NCBI GenBank assembly: GCA_003694355.1
Contig: RFKI01000080.1
Span: forward strand, 1 to 9,789
Direction: 5' to 3'
DNA length: 9,789 nucleotides
DNA from: Bdellovibrio sp.
Lineage (GTDB): Bacteria > Bdellovibrionota > Bdellovibrionia > Bdellovibrionales > UBA1609
In this document: in pieces, positions 1 through 6,583 of the stretch
How positions within the stretch are numbered: position 1 is the stretch's first letter
Layout: each line of letters begins with the position of its first letter
Made by a program: the position numbers and the translations under genes
The notes under the pieces: model-generated
Databases searched by the model: none
The model's input: the letters and a program-made list of their open reading frames with translations, nothing else
Told to the model about the DNA's origin: nothing

Positions 1-26
1 AAATAAGAAAAGGGAATTTATTTGGC

Positions 27-43
27 CAAGTGTTGAACACATG
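27..43. promoter_or_regulatory. Candidate operator palindrome upstream of the acyl-CoA hydrolase gene
   Basis: Bases 30-40 read GTGTTGAACAC, a perfect 5+1+5 palindrome. It extends to 27-43 with one mismatched pair (29/41). A second perfect palindrome, TTGGCCAA, abuts it at 22-29. The site lies about 33 bases before the ATG at 76, where a transcription-factor site would be plausible. No convincing -35/-10 pair is visible around it, and the same bases could be the 3' end of an upstream gene cut by the window edge. The regulator family is unknown. Confidence 0.25.
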
Positions 44-75
44 ATACATTTCGAAATCTTAAGAGAAGAAGGTTT

Positions 76-1164
76 ATGGAACCCGTTATCTTTGAAGAAA
101 AAAGAAAAGAGAAGTGGGCCCTGGGGGTTGTGGTTTTAAACCGACCAGAGGCTTTAAATTCCATTAACTTATCCATGTATCAAAGGATGCGAGAGCAGCT
201 TGAGAAATGGGCGCAAGATCCCGACATTGTAGCGGTGTTGATTTCTTCTAATCAGGACAAGGCTTTTTGTGCCGGAGGTGATGTTAAAAGATTGGTTCAA
301 GAACTTCTTGATAAGAACGAAAACTATGCTAAAGAGTTTTTTGCCGAAGAATATTTTTTTGATTACTTTCTTTACAATTACCCTAAACCACTGATTTGCT
401 GGGCCCATGGTATTACAATGGGTGGAGGGATGGGGCTCCTGAGTGCCTGTCATATAAAAGTGATTGCGAAAAATACCATTATGGCCATGCCAGAGGTGAG
501 CATTGGATTTTTTCCAGATGTGGGAGCTCGGCACTTTTTATCTCCCTTAAAGAAGCTGGGCGTCTTTTTGGGAATGACAGGATATCGCTTGTCTTTTTCA
601 GATGTTTTAAGTTTAGGGCTTGCACAATTTCTGGTTGAAAACCAGGAACGAGAACAAATTATTAATGACCTGTTAAGCCTTTCTTTTGAAAAAAATTTGG
701 AAAAAGATAAAACCTTGTTAGCCTCTTTCTTTCAGGAGCGGTCTTTATCTGTAGATCAGGAAGAGGGTGATTTGTTCCAGGATCGAAAGGCCATCGAGCA
801 GGCGCTCAGTGTTTCTGATTTTGAAACGGCTCACTCTAACTTGCTTCAAGTGCTAGACAAACGGGAAAGTTTTGAATTATGTAGTGAAACATATAAAAAG
901 GCTTCCCCACTTTCAAAACAGTTTTCTTTTTATTATCTTCAAAAATCATATTCTTCTTTAAAAGAACTTTTTATTGAAGAGTGGTCAGTGGCTCAGAGGT
1001 TTTGTGAAGACTCTGATTTTGTAGAAGGAGTGCGAGCCGTTTTAATTGACAAAGACCACAATCCTGTTTGGAAGACTGAATATGATTATAAAAAACTGCT
1101 TGAGCCTGTGAAGGAGAATCTTTTGGAAAAGAAGATTTCTTCCTTTTTTCAAACATCAGTTTGA
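76..1164 (+). CDS. 3-hydroxyisobutyryl-CoA hydrolase (enoyl-CoA hydratase/isomerase superfamily)
   Basis: Predicted cytoplasmic thioesterase of valine breakdown that releases 3-hydroxyisobutyrate from its CoA ester. The crotonase fold is clear: the first oxyanion-hole segment AFCAGGD is at residues 63-69 and the second, ITMGGGMG, at 113-120. What separates it from ordinary enoyl-CoA hydratases is the MPE...GFFPDVG block at 138-150. Its E140 and D148 match the catalytic acid pair described for the human enzyme (HIBCH). The C-terminal block around 315-332 ([19 protein letters not shown]) is also a hallmark of HIBCH-type proteins. The 362-residue length is normal for the family. The start at 76 follows an AGAAGG stretch only three bases away; an in-frame TGA at 34-36 excludes a long extension. 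The gene converges on the tryptophan dioxygenase gene with 28 bases between the stops and no clear terminator. Activity on related short hydroxyacyl-CoAs is possible. Confidence 0.9.
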   Translation: MEPVIFEEKRKEKWALGVVVLNRPEALNSINLSMYQRMREQLEKWAQDPDIVAVLISSNQDKAFCAGGDVKRLVQELLDKNENYAKEFFAEEYFFDYFLYNYPKPLICWAHGITMGGGMGLLSACHIKVIAKNTIMAMPEVSIGFFPDVGARHFLSPLKKLGVFLGMTGYRLSFSDVLSLGLAQFLVENQEREQIINDLLSLSFEKNLEKDKTLLASFFQERSLSVDQEEGDLFQDRKAIEQALSVSDFETAHSNLLQVLDKRESFELCSETYKKASPLSKQFSFYYLQKSYSSLKELFIEEWSVAQRFCEDSDFVEGVRAVLIDKDHNPVWKTEYDYKKLLEPVKENLLEKKISSFFQTSV

Positions 1165-1192
1165 GTGTTTTCAAGAAGTTGAGTTGCGTTTT

Positions 1193-2284
1193 TTATGACT
1201 TTAAAGAGGAAAATCCCATTTGCTTTTCAATGTTTTTCGGCAAAGGTGGAAGCTTGGTTTTTGGTATAAAAAAGGTTGTTAGCTGGAAAAGGTCGTTAAA
1301 GAGCTTATGTTGCTCTGCTGAGGCTTGAAGATATGCGCTTCCAGAAGATCCCCCCGTTCCCATTTTGGTTCCTAGCATACGTCGCGCAAGCAGAGCATGC
1401 CGATATCGCCATTGGGTCATGAGTTCATCCATATTGAGTAGCTCAGTAATGATTTGAAAAGGCATCTGAAAAACAGGTTGTTCTCGATAAAGCTGAATAA
1501 GGAGAGCCGCATGAACAGCTTTGTAGGAAAGTCTCCACACCCCCTTTTTTCGAAGTTCTTGATATTTGTTTTCATCAAAGAGAGCCTCAAAAGAGGAAAA
1601 GTTATTTTCTATAATTTTTAAGTTTCTTGTTTTGTCATCTTCAGAAAGGTGCGGGTGAGAAAGAAGAGTTTCTTTCTCCTGGTTGAAGAGGTCTCGAACA
1701 GCATGTTTATAAAGTTCCCAGAAGTTAAAGTCCTCGATTTGAAGAAAGGGGGTGCGAGCTAACCAATGATCTACGCCTTCAAAGAGAGAAAGTTCCTGCT
1801 CCAACTTTTGGAGTTCTTTCGCTTTCTCCTCTGAAAAGTGAGCATGATAAGGTTTATCATTGTAGGAAAGTCTCATAGACTCTTTAAGTCCTAACTTATT
1901 TTCAAGCACTCGAAATTGGAAACTTTGAAAGCCTGAAGCTGGGAAGATTAAGTTGCGGAAGTCTAGAAAGTCCAGAGGTGTCATGGTTTCTAAAATATTA
2001 ATTTGTTGGATGAGGACCTTTTGGATTTCAGTGATTCGGCGTAGAGAGCTCACAATGGTTCCCATATTGGTTTCGCTGATTTTGGGTTGTCTAAAAATGT
2101 TTAAGAGTCGATCCACTTCAAAAAGGATTTGTTTAAACCAGAGCTCATAAACTTGATGGGTGATGATAAAGAGCATTTCATCATGGCAGGGATGGGAGGT
2201 TTGAAAGCTTAGAGGTTTTTGCAGAGAAAGAAGCTCATCAATTTTCAGGTAGCTGATATAGTGAACAGGAGGCTTTTCTTTCAT
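1193..2284 (-). CDS. kynA: Tryptophan 2,3-dioxygenase, long animal-like form
   Basis: Heme enzyme that opens the indole ring of L-tryptophan to give N-formylkynurenine, the first step of the kynurenine pathway. The N-terminal block with HDEMLFIITHQVYELW carries F39 and distal H43, spaced as F51/H55 in the Xanthomonas enzyme. R125 (FQFR) is the substrate-carboxylate arginine. H296 in QWRYRH is the proximal heme ligand, and T310 in GTGGSSG lies 14 residues later, the same H-to-T spacing as in Xanthomonas (H240/T254). At 363 residues it is longer than typical bacterial forms (just under 300). The extra central part (about 150-245, with ARTPF and FNFWE) resembles animal TDO. It is the last gene of a minus-strand operon: its ATG overlaps the TGA of the arginase-family gene as ATGA (2281-2284), and an AGAAGGGG stretch (2293-2300) ends 8 bases before the ATG. 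All key residues are present, so it should be active. Confidence 0.95.
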   Translation of the reverse strand: MKEKPPVHYISYLKIDELLSLQKPLSFQTSHPCHDEMLFIITHQVYELWFKQILFEVDRLLNIFRQPKISETNMGTIVSSLRRITEIQKVLIQQINILETMTPLDFLDFRNLIFPASGFQSFQFRVLENKLGLKESMRLSYNDKPYHAHFSEEKAKELQKLEQELSLFEGVDHWLARTPFLQIEDFNFWELYKHAVRDLFNQEKETLLSHPHLSEDDKTRNLKIIENNFSSFEALFDENKYQELRKKGVWRLSYKAVHAALLIQLYREQPVFQMPFQIITELLNMDELMTQWRYRHALLARRMLGTKMGTGGSSGSAYLQASAEQHKLFNDLFQLTTFFIPKTKLPPLPKNIEKQMGFSSLKS

Positions 2285-3201
2285 AAGGAAGTCCCCTTCT
2301 TTTTAATTAAAGAAGCTTGAATGTAGTGATGGATAATAAGAGCAGCTAGTTTGGAGGTGAGTCCATCAAAGTCTAGAGGGGGAGATACTTCATAGATGCC
2401 AAGAAGCTTAACATCCAGTCGTTGCACAAGAATAGAAAAGAGTTTTAAAAATTCATCAGGATTGAGGCCTGAGGGCCAGGACTGACTGCACCCCATGGCA
2501 TAAGAAGATGAGAAGGCGTCAATGTCAATGCTAATAAAGGTGGGGCGAGGTTTTAGCAAGTCTTCTCCCATATTTTGACAAACAAGAGAAGAGAGACTTT
2601 TGTTGGAGTGAAGGATTTCGTTATGAGTAATAACTCTTACTTTTTTTTCAAGGCACCACTGCAAATGGGCTTGGCTATTACATTGCTCTTGAATGCCAAT
2701 TTCATAGAAGGTGAAAGGGATATCTTCGTTTAGAAGACGAAAAAAGGGAGTTCCGCTGGAAGGGCCTTCAGGGGGAACGGGGCGTACATCTAGATGAGCA
2801 TCAAAGTTAATGACAAGAGGGTTGTCTTGAAAGGTTTCAAGAAAAGCGGCTCCATCAGGATAGGCGTAGTCATGGCCTCCACCTAGAGTAATGGGGAGAT
2901 TATGGGGTATTTTTAAAAGAGAGGAAACTTTTTTTTGGGCTTCTTTATGACGATCCCAAAGAGACAGGGAGGTATCTATATTCCCATGATCTTTCAAAGA
3001 AAAATTGGATGAAAGAGAAAGGGGTGGGGTCATACGATAAAGATACTCTCTGATTTTATCAGGACCTTCTTTGGCTCCGGGTCGTCCTTTGTTAATGAGG
3101 ATGCCTTCATCGTCCGGATAACCTAAAAGGGAAAAGTAAAAAGTTTGAGGCGCTTCTTGAAGGAGGTCTCTAAGGCGAGGATCATCCTTCTTAGAGCTCA
3201 T
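2281..3201 (-). CDS. Arginase/agmatinase/formiminoglutamase superfamily hydrolase
   Basis: Binuclear manganese-type hydrolase of the ureohydrolase fold. All expected metal ligands are visible (numbered from the ATG at 3201): the His of LGGGHD (110), the Asp, His and Asp of NFDAHLD (134, 136, 138), and both Asp of SIDIDAF (226, 228). The C-terminal EVSPPLDFDG motif, with the Glu near 271 and the usual run of helix after it, is also intact. GGGH and the CSQSWPSGL loop look more like the formiminoglutamase-like branch than classical arginase, but the substrate cannot be read from the sequence. Translation could start at 3216, but the ATG at 3201 is preceded by a G-rich GGGGGGAAAG and needs no odd leader, so I prefer it (306 residues). 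It overlaps the upstream gene by 11 bases and the tryptophan dioxygenase gene by 4 (ATGA), so co-translation with kynA is likely. This suggests a role in tryptophan breakdown, possibly removal of the formyl group. Confidence 0.85.
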   Translation of the reverse strand: MSSKKDDPRLRDLLQEAPQTFYFSLLGYPDDEGILINKGRPGAKEGPDKIREYLYRMTPPLSLSSNFSLKDHGNIDTSLSLWDRHKEAQKKVSSLLKIPHNLPITLGGGHDYAYPDGAAFLETFQDNPLVINFDAHLDVRPVPPEGPSSGTPFFRLLNEDIPFTFYEIGIQEQCNSQAHLQWCLEKKVRVITHNEILHSNKSLSSLVCQNMGEDLLKPRPTFISIDIDAFSSSYAMGCSQSWPSGLNPDEFLKLFSILVQRLDVKLLGIYEVSPPLDFDGLTSKLAALIIHHYIQASLIKKKGTSL

Positions 3202-3778
3202 GGCTTTCCCCCCCATAGGGGTTGATTTTCTTTAAAAGAAAAAAAGTCCTGGTTTGAGCTTTTTCAGGGATGGATATCTTTATGGTATTGGCTTTTAGAA
3301 AGCGCATTTCTCCTGATTGCACATTGGATTGGATAAAAATAATAAGCCAAGACTTTGTTTTTTCAAGAGGAGCTATTTGATAGTGGAAAAGGTCTATGTT
3401 TTTCTGGCACGGTTTTCTGCATTTATACCCCACTGTGGGAGTATAAAAATTGTACATGGTTTGATTGATGGGGTCTTCCCATAGACCAATCATTTTTTGA
3501 AGCCCTACATAGTCAATGCTTTTGAGCTGAAGATGATGGTATTTGCTGTTAATGGTAGCGAGTCCGGAAAGAAAGTCTCCTGGGGAGAGCCTTTGAAGAG
3601 CTTTTCGTGTGGCTTTGTTTTTAGGAATGATGGGGAGAATATTTTCTTGAATATCTATAGAGGTTAGCTCTAGGCAGTTATACTTATAGGAGCAGCTAAC
3701 AATATAACCTTCTGCCTGGAAGGCCCAGAGAGGAAAGGAAGCAAAGTAAGTTATTAAAAGAACAATAACTTTTTTCAT
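3191..3778 (-). CDS. Secreted four-cysteine protein of unknown function
   Basis: I do not recognise a family. The ATG at 3778 gives 195 residues beginning with a textbook signal peptide: KK, then a hydrophobic stretch to about residue 18, with likely cleavage after LWA at 19. The predicted mature protein is about 176 residues and has just four cysteines, at 29, 35, 120 and 124. This suggests two short-range disulfide loops or a metal site in the periplasm. No further membrane segment is evident. The same frame stays open to a TTG at 3823, but that would bury the signal peptide 15 residues in. No Shine-Dalgarno sequence is visible before 3778. It is the first gene of the operon with the arginase-family enzyme and tryptophan dioxygenase; its TAA (3191-3193) lies inside the start region of the hydrolase gene. 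Confidence 0.7.
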   Translation of the reverse strand: MKKVIVLLITYFASFPLWAFQAEGYIVSCSYKYNCLELTSIDIQENILPIIPKNKATRKALQRLSPGDFLSGLATINSKYHHLQLKSIDYVGLQKMIGLWEDPINQTMYNFYTPTVGYKCRKPCQKNIDLFHYQIAPLEKTKSWLIIFIQSNVQSGEMRFLKANTIKISIPEKAQTRTFFLLKKINPYGGESHEL

Positions 3779-3829
3779 GCAACAAGAAGTAACAAAAAAG
3801 CATCTATGAGGCAAGAAACTCAAATAATA

Positions 3830-3858
3830 TTGGCTTTCACAGGAAAAATAATTATAAT
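3830..3858 (+). promoter_or_regulatory. Sigma70-type promoter for sodB
   Basis: TTGGCT at 3830-3835 (four of six matches to TTGACA), a 17-base spacer, and a perfect TATAAT at 3853-3858. The predicted start of transcription is near 3865, giving an untranslated leader of about 59 bases before sodB. The -10 sits in the palindrome ATTATAAT (3851-3858), so the complementary strand also carries TATAAT. However, I find no good -35 for a divergent promoter using it. Confidence 0.7.
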
Positions 3859-3911
3859 AACGGGCTTAAGAATGAGGATATTATTAAGATGTCATTAATC
3901 AATTTAACCAC

Positions 3912-3916
3912 GGAGG
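3912..3916 (+). promoter_or_regulatory. Ribosome binding site of sodB
   Basis: GGAGG ends seven bases before the ATG at 3924. It is one of the strongest Shine-Dalgarno sequences in the window, consistent with an abundant housekeeping protein. Confidence 0.85.
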
Positions 3917-3923
3917 CTTTATT

Positions 3924-4508
3924 ATGGCTATTGAATTACCTGCTCTTCCTTATGAAAAAAATGCTTTAGAACCTCATATTTCAAGTGAAACTTTGGAATA
4001 TCATTATGGAAAACATCATAATGGTTATGTGACAAAGTTAAATGCCTTAATTGAAGGCACGGAGATGGCTTCTATGCCTTTAGAGGAAATTATTAAAAAA
4101 AGTGAAGGAGGCGTTTTTAATAACGCGGCGCAAGTATGGAATCACACATTTTACTGGAATTCTTTAAGTCCTAATGGGGGGGGGGAGCCTCAGGGAGCTT
4201 TAGGAGAAGCCATTCGTAATCAATGGGGCAGCTTTGATAAATTTAAAGAAGAGTTTAGTCAAAAAGCAGCGACTCTTTTTGGTTCAGGATGGACTTGGCT
4301 TGTTAAAAAGTCAGATGGGAGTCTTGGTGTTGTGCAGACACAAAATGCTCAAACTCCTCTCACCACATCTGATGTGCCTTTGTTGACTTGTGATGTGTGG
4401 GAGCATGCCTACTACATTGATTATAGAAATGCTCGTCCTAAATATGTTGAAGCTTTTTGGAACTTGGTGAACTGGGATTTTGCTAACAAGAATTTTGCCA
4501 GCGCCTAG
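3924..4508 (+). CDS. sodB: Iron superoxide dismutase
   Basis: Converts superoxide to oxygen and hydrogen peroxide in the cytoplasm. The four metal ligands are H27, H74, D157 and H161, at the same spacing as in E. coli SodB. The Fe-type markers are present: Q70 in [13 protein letters not shown], which supplies the active-site glutamine from the N-terminal half, and TQNAQTPL rather than the Mn-type pattern. The motif [13 protein letters not shown] at 157-169 is the family signature. The length of 194 is standard and there is no signal peptide. It is a single-gene unit with its own promoter (3830-3858) and strong ribosome site, and it converges on the HD-GYP-like gene with only 21 bases between stops. 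An oddity is a run of ten G (4176-4185) encoding the loop PNGGGEP (83-89), a slippage-prone tract inside an otherwise intact frame. Confidence 0.97.
   Translation: MAIELPALPYEKNALEPHISSETLEYHYGKHHNGYVTKLNALIEGTEMASMPLEEIIKKSEGGVFNNAAQVWNHTFYWNSLSPNGGGEPQGALGEAIRNQWGSFDKFKEEFSQKAATLFGSGWTWLVKKSDGSLGVVQTQNAQTPLTTSDVPLLTCDVWEHAYYIDYRNARPKYVEAFWNLVNWDFANKNFASA
4176..4185 (+). repeat. Ten-G homopolymer inside sodB
   Basis: Ten consecutive G encode three glycines plus the first base of the following Glu codon at residues 85-88. The frame is intact in this sequence. Such tracts can gain or lose a base during replication, which would truncate SodB in roughly its middle. Confidence 0.9.
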
Positions 4509-4529
4509 TTTTTAGGAAAAGTAAGAAGG

Positions 4530-5471
4530 TTAAAGAGGGGCTAGGTTCTCTTTCTTAAGGAAAGACTGTAGGGCTTGCAAAAAGTCTAGAGGGTATTCTC
4601 CTACGGAGTTAATCAGCATCTTTTTTAAGGCATCTTTGGGTGGGGTGCCTTGAATAATAAGTTTGTCAAAAGCATTTGCCACACCAATGATTAGAGCCAG
4701 AGGCTCAATATTTTTTTCTGTAAGTTTTTGTGGAAAGCCGGACCCATCTATTTTTTCTTCATGTTGTAGAACTAATTTAGCTATTAAAGGGTTGAAAAAA
4801 GAAAGTTCTTTTAGTTTTAGAGCCCCATCTCTAGGGTGTTTTCGGTAGTCATGTTGTTTTTCTTCGGAAAGAGCTTTTGGGTTTTGTGTGATATCAAACC
4901 CTGTATAAAAGTGGGCAATGTCGTGGAGAAAGGCGCCAACAGCAAGGTGAGTTCTATGGTTCTCCTGGTTGAAATTGGTTTCTCTTAAAATACCAAGAGC
5001 TAAGGTGGCAACATGTAGGCTATGAGCCAAGAGTGGACTATTGGGGACGGAGACAGGGTATATGGATAAAAAGGCCCCGGAAGTATTATAGAGAAAGTCG
5101 CCATACTTGAGTCCTGCAAAAAGAAGCTTTTGGTAAAGTATTTCATCTTGAGGTTTTTTAATAAAACTTTCAATGAGGTCTTGAAGAGCTTCTTGGATGA
5201 GCTCACATCGAGTTTGAAGAGGAAGCTTTTTATTTTCAAGAAGGTTATTCAGTCTTTGGTTTAAGTATTGTTTATAGAGATGCTTTTCAGATGAGAGAAT
5301 ATAGAGGGCCGGTAATTTCTTTTCGAGGAGTTTATTCAGGCGTTTGGCTTCAAAAACTGTATTCTTGCGACAGTAAAGTAAAAATCGATCTCCTATTTTT
5401 AAATAAACATTAAATAAAACAGGCTGATCTTTTTTAAAAACTTCTACTTTAACGGGCTGGTACTCTTCCAT
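4530..5471 (-). CDS. HD-GYP-like domain protein with altered metal site
   Basis: The N-terminal part (about 1-110) is a non-catalytic region containing an FLLYCRKNTVF...LNKLLEKKLPALYI pattern, like the N-terminal segment of some delta-type HD-GYP proteins. It is followed by an HD-GYP-like domain (about 145-300). Canonical elements are H150 (HSLHVA), H183-D184 (HDIA), H212 (KHP) and H237, with DGSGFP at 242-247 in place of the DGxGYP signature. Departures are Glu at 238 where HD-GYP enzymes have the second His of HHE, Asn at 266 in VANAFD where an Asp ligand is usual, and HDIA without the following Lys. It could be a cyclic-di-GMP phosphodiesterase of the unconventional kind, or a c-di-GMP-binding protein without turnover. 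There is no signal peptide or membrane segment. The ATG at 5471 lies 3 bases after the queG stop with no clear Shine-Dalgarno sequence, so it probably depends on queG transcription and perhaps translation. Confidence 0.8.
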   Translation of the reverse strand: MEEYQPVKVEVFKKDQPVLFNVYLKIGDRFLLYCRKNTVFEAKRLNKLLEKKLPALYILSSEKHLYKQYLNQRLNNLLENKKLPLQTRCELIQEALQDLIESFIKKPQDEILYQKLLFAGLKYGDFLYNTSGAFLSIYPVSVPNSPLLAHSLHVATLALGILRETNFNQENHRTHLAVGAFLHDIAHFYTGFDITQNPKALSEEKQHDYRKHPRDGALKLKELSFFNPLIAKLVLQHEEKIDGSGFPQKLTEKNIEPLALIIGVANAFDKLIIQGTPPKDALKKMLINSVGEYPLDFLQALQSFLKKENLAPL

Positions 5472-5474
5472 ATC

Positions 5475-6536
5475 TTAAGTATGAAGGGATGAGGGAGAAT
5501 GTTCAACTGATGAGGAATTTGCAGAGTCAATCTGTTTCAGGGTCCAGTTGGAAAGTTCTCCAAGTTGCGGGTGGTCTATATATTCCATCACAGCTTCTTT
5601 GAGTTCATGAAGCTTAAAGTGAGTGGCTATGATCATGGCATTTCTTTTTAGGCCAGTTGCTCGCGCCCGAATCAATGGGGTGTCCTTTAAGGTTTTTAAG
5701 AGCTTTTTGTTAGAACTTTTTAAAATCCATAATAGATCTCTAATCAGCCCCTCTCGGGAAGGAGAGGGAGTGGAGGGGGCGCCATAAACTTTAATATTCC
5801 AGGGGCACACCTGTTGGCAGATGTCACAGCCAAAGAACCAGCTTCCCCAAGAAGCTCTAAGTTCAGGAGGCGGAATGGACTTGCTTTCAATATTCATATA
5901 AGAGATACACCTTCTTGCGTCCATAGTGCGATTGGGTCGAAGGGCTTTTGTGGGGCAAGCATCTATGCAGCGTGTGCAGCGCCCACAAAGGTCAGTGGAC
6001 AGATTGGGGATGCTTCGGGAGTTCAAGGTTAAAGTCGTGTAAATTTCGGCGATAAAAAAATAGCTGCCTTTTTTAGGCACAATAAGGCAAGAGTTTTTTC
6101 CAATCCACCCAAGTCCTCCTTGAACAGCCAGGTCTCTTTCCAGAACAGGTTTGGAATCAGTCATGGGGAGAAATAAGTCTTGGGGGAAGTGTTTTTGGAG
6201 CTCTTTACAAAGATGTTTTAGTTTTTTTTGAAGCCATAGATGATAATCTTTTCCCTTGGCATAGGCGGCTATATTTAGTGATGGAAGAGGAGTAGAAGGA
6301 AAAGGGTGAGGTTGGTAAGGAACCGCGAAAACAATAGCCGTTTGAGCTGAGGGAAGAAGTTTTTGAGGAGTTTCTTTAAAAGGGAGATGTTCTTTTAGGT
6401 AGTGCATTTCTCCATGAAGTCCTTCTTGAACCCATGCTTTATAAATATCCATAGATAAAGGTTTTCTGAGAGGAACCCAGTTAAAATGTTCGAAGCCAGC
6501 TTCCTGAATCAGGTTTTCTAAAAGTTTAACCACCAC
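5475..6536 (-). CDS. queG: Epoxyqueuosine reductase QueG
   Basis: Cobalamin-dependent, two-[4Fe-4S] enzyme that reduces epoxyqueuosine to queuosine at the wobble base of tRNAs. The N-terminal catalytic region includes TDSKPVLERDLA (126-137), whose D127 is the candidate acid, and GGLGWIGKNS (140-149). The ferredoxin-like part has CGRCTRCIDACP (C184, C187, C190, C194), then CISY (C210) and FGCDICQQVCPWN (C237, C240, C244): the full cluster set. A short HEAT-like C-terminal tail follows. At 353 residues it is slightly shorter than E. coli QueG but complete. It starts with GTG at 6536, seven bases after AGAGG (6544-6548). It is divergent from the CCA enzyme gene across 47 bases, so two tRNA-maturation genes share one intergenic region, and it is followed at 3 bases by the HD-GYP-like gene. 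Confidence 0.95.
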   Translation of the reverse strand: MVVKLLENLIQEAGFEHFNWVPLRKPLSMDIYKAWVQEGLHGEMHYLKEHLPFKETPQKLLPSAQTAIVFAVPYQPHPFPSTPLPSLNIAAYAKGKDYHLWLQKKLKHLCKELQKHFPQDLFLPMTDSKPVLERDLAVQGGLGWIGKNSCLIVPKKGSYFFIAEIYTTLTLNSRSIPNLSTDLCGRCTRCIDACPTKALRPNRTMDARRCISYMNIESKSIPPPELRASWGSWFFGCDICQQVCPWNIKVYGAPSTPSPSREGLIRDLLWILKSSNKKLLKTLKDTPLIRARATGLKRNAMIIATHFKLHELKEAVMEYIDHPQLGELSNWTLKQIDSANSSSVEHSPSSLHT

Positions 6537-6548
6537 CCCAAAACCTCT

Positions 6549-6577
6549 TTGATCTTTCAGATTTTGTGTAACATAAT
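6549..6577 (+). promoter_or_regulatory. Promoter placing transcription start at the cca ATG
   Basis: TTGATC at 6549-6554, a 17-base spacer and CATAAT at 6572-6577. The usual start point, about seven bases after the -10, falls at 6584, which is the A of the ATG of the next gene. The -35 overlaps the 5' leader of queG on the other strand, and a minus-strand TATTAT (6573-6578) overlaps the -10. Occupancy of the two divergent promoters may therefore be mutually exclusive. Confidence 0.55.
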
Positions 6578-6583
6578 ACTTCC

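Noticed and set aside
2..139. Open frame entering from the left edge and ending at TAA 137-139
   Set aside because: It would overlap the well-supported hydrolase gene by more than 60 bases. A second frame ending at TGA 42-44 is equally possible as the tail of an upstream gene, and neither is recognisable.
169..534. Minus-strand open frame inside the acyl-CoA hydrolase gene
   Set aside because: Shadow of a strongly supported gene; no ribosome site and no protein-family features.
3779..3823. Upstream extension of the four-cysteine protein to a TTG codon
   Set aside because: It would place 15 extra residues ahead of a complete signal peptide, and there is no ribosome site at the TTG.
4509..4560. 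Possible shared terminator between sodB and the HD-GYP-like gene
   Set aside because: The AAAGAG/CTCTTT pairing is weak, lies partly inside the opposing gene and has no proper T-tract.
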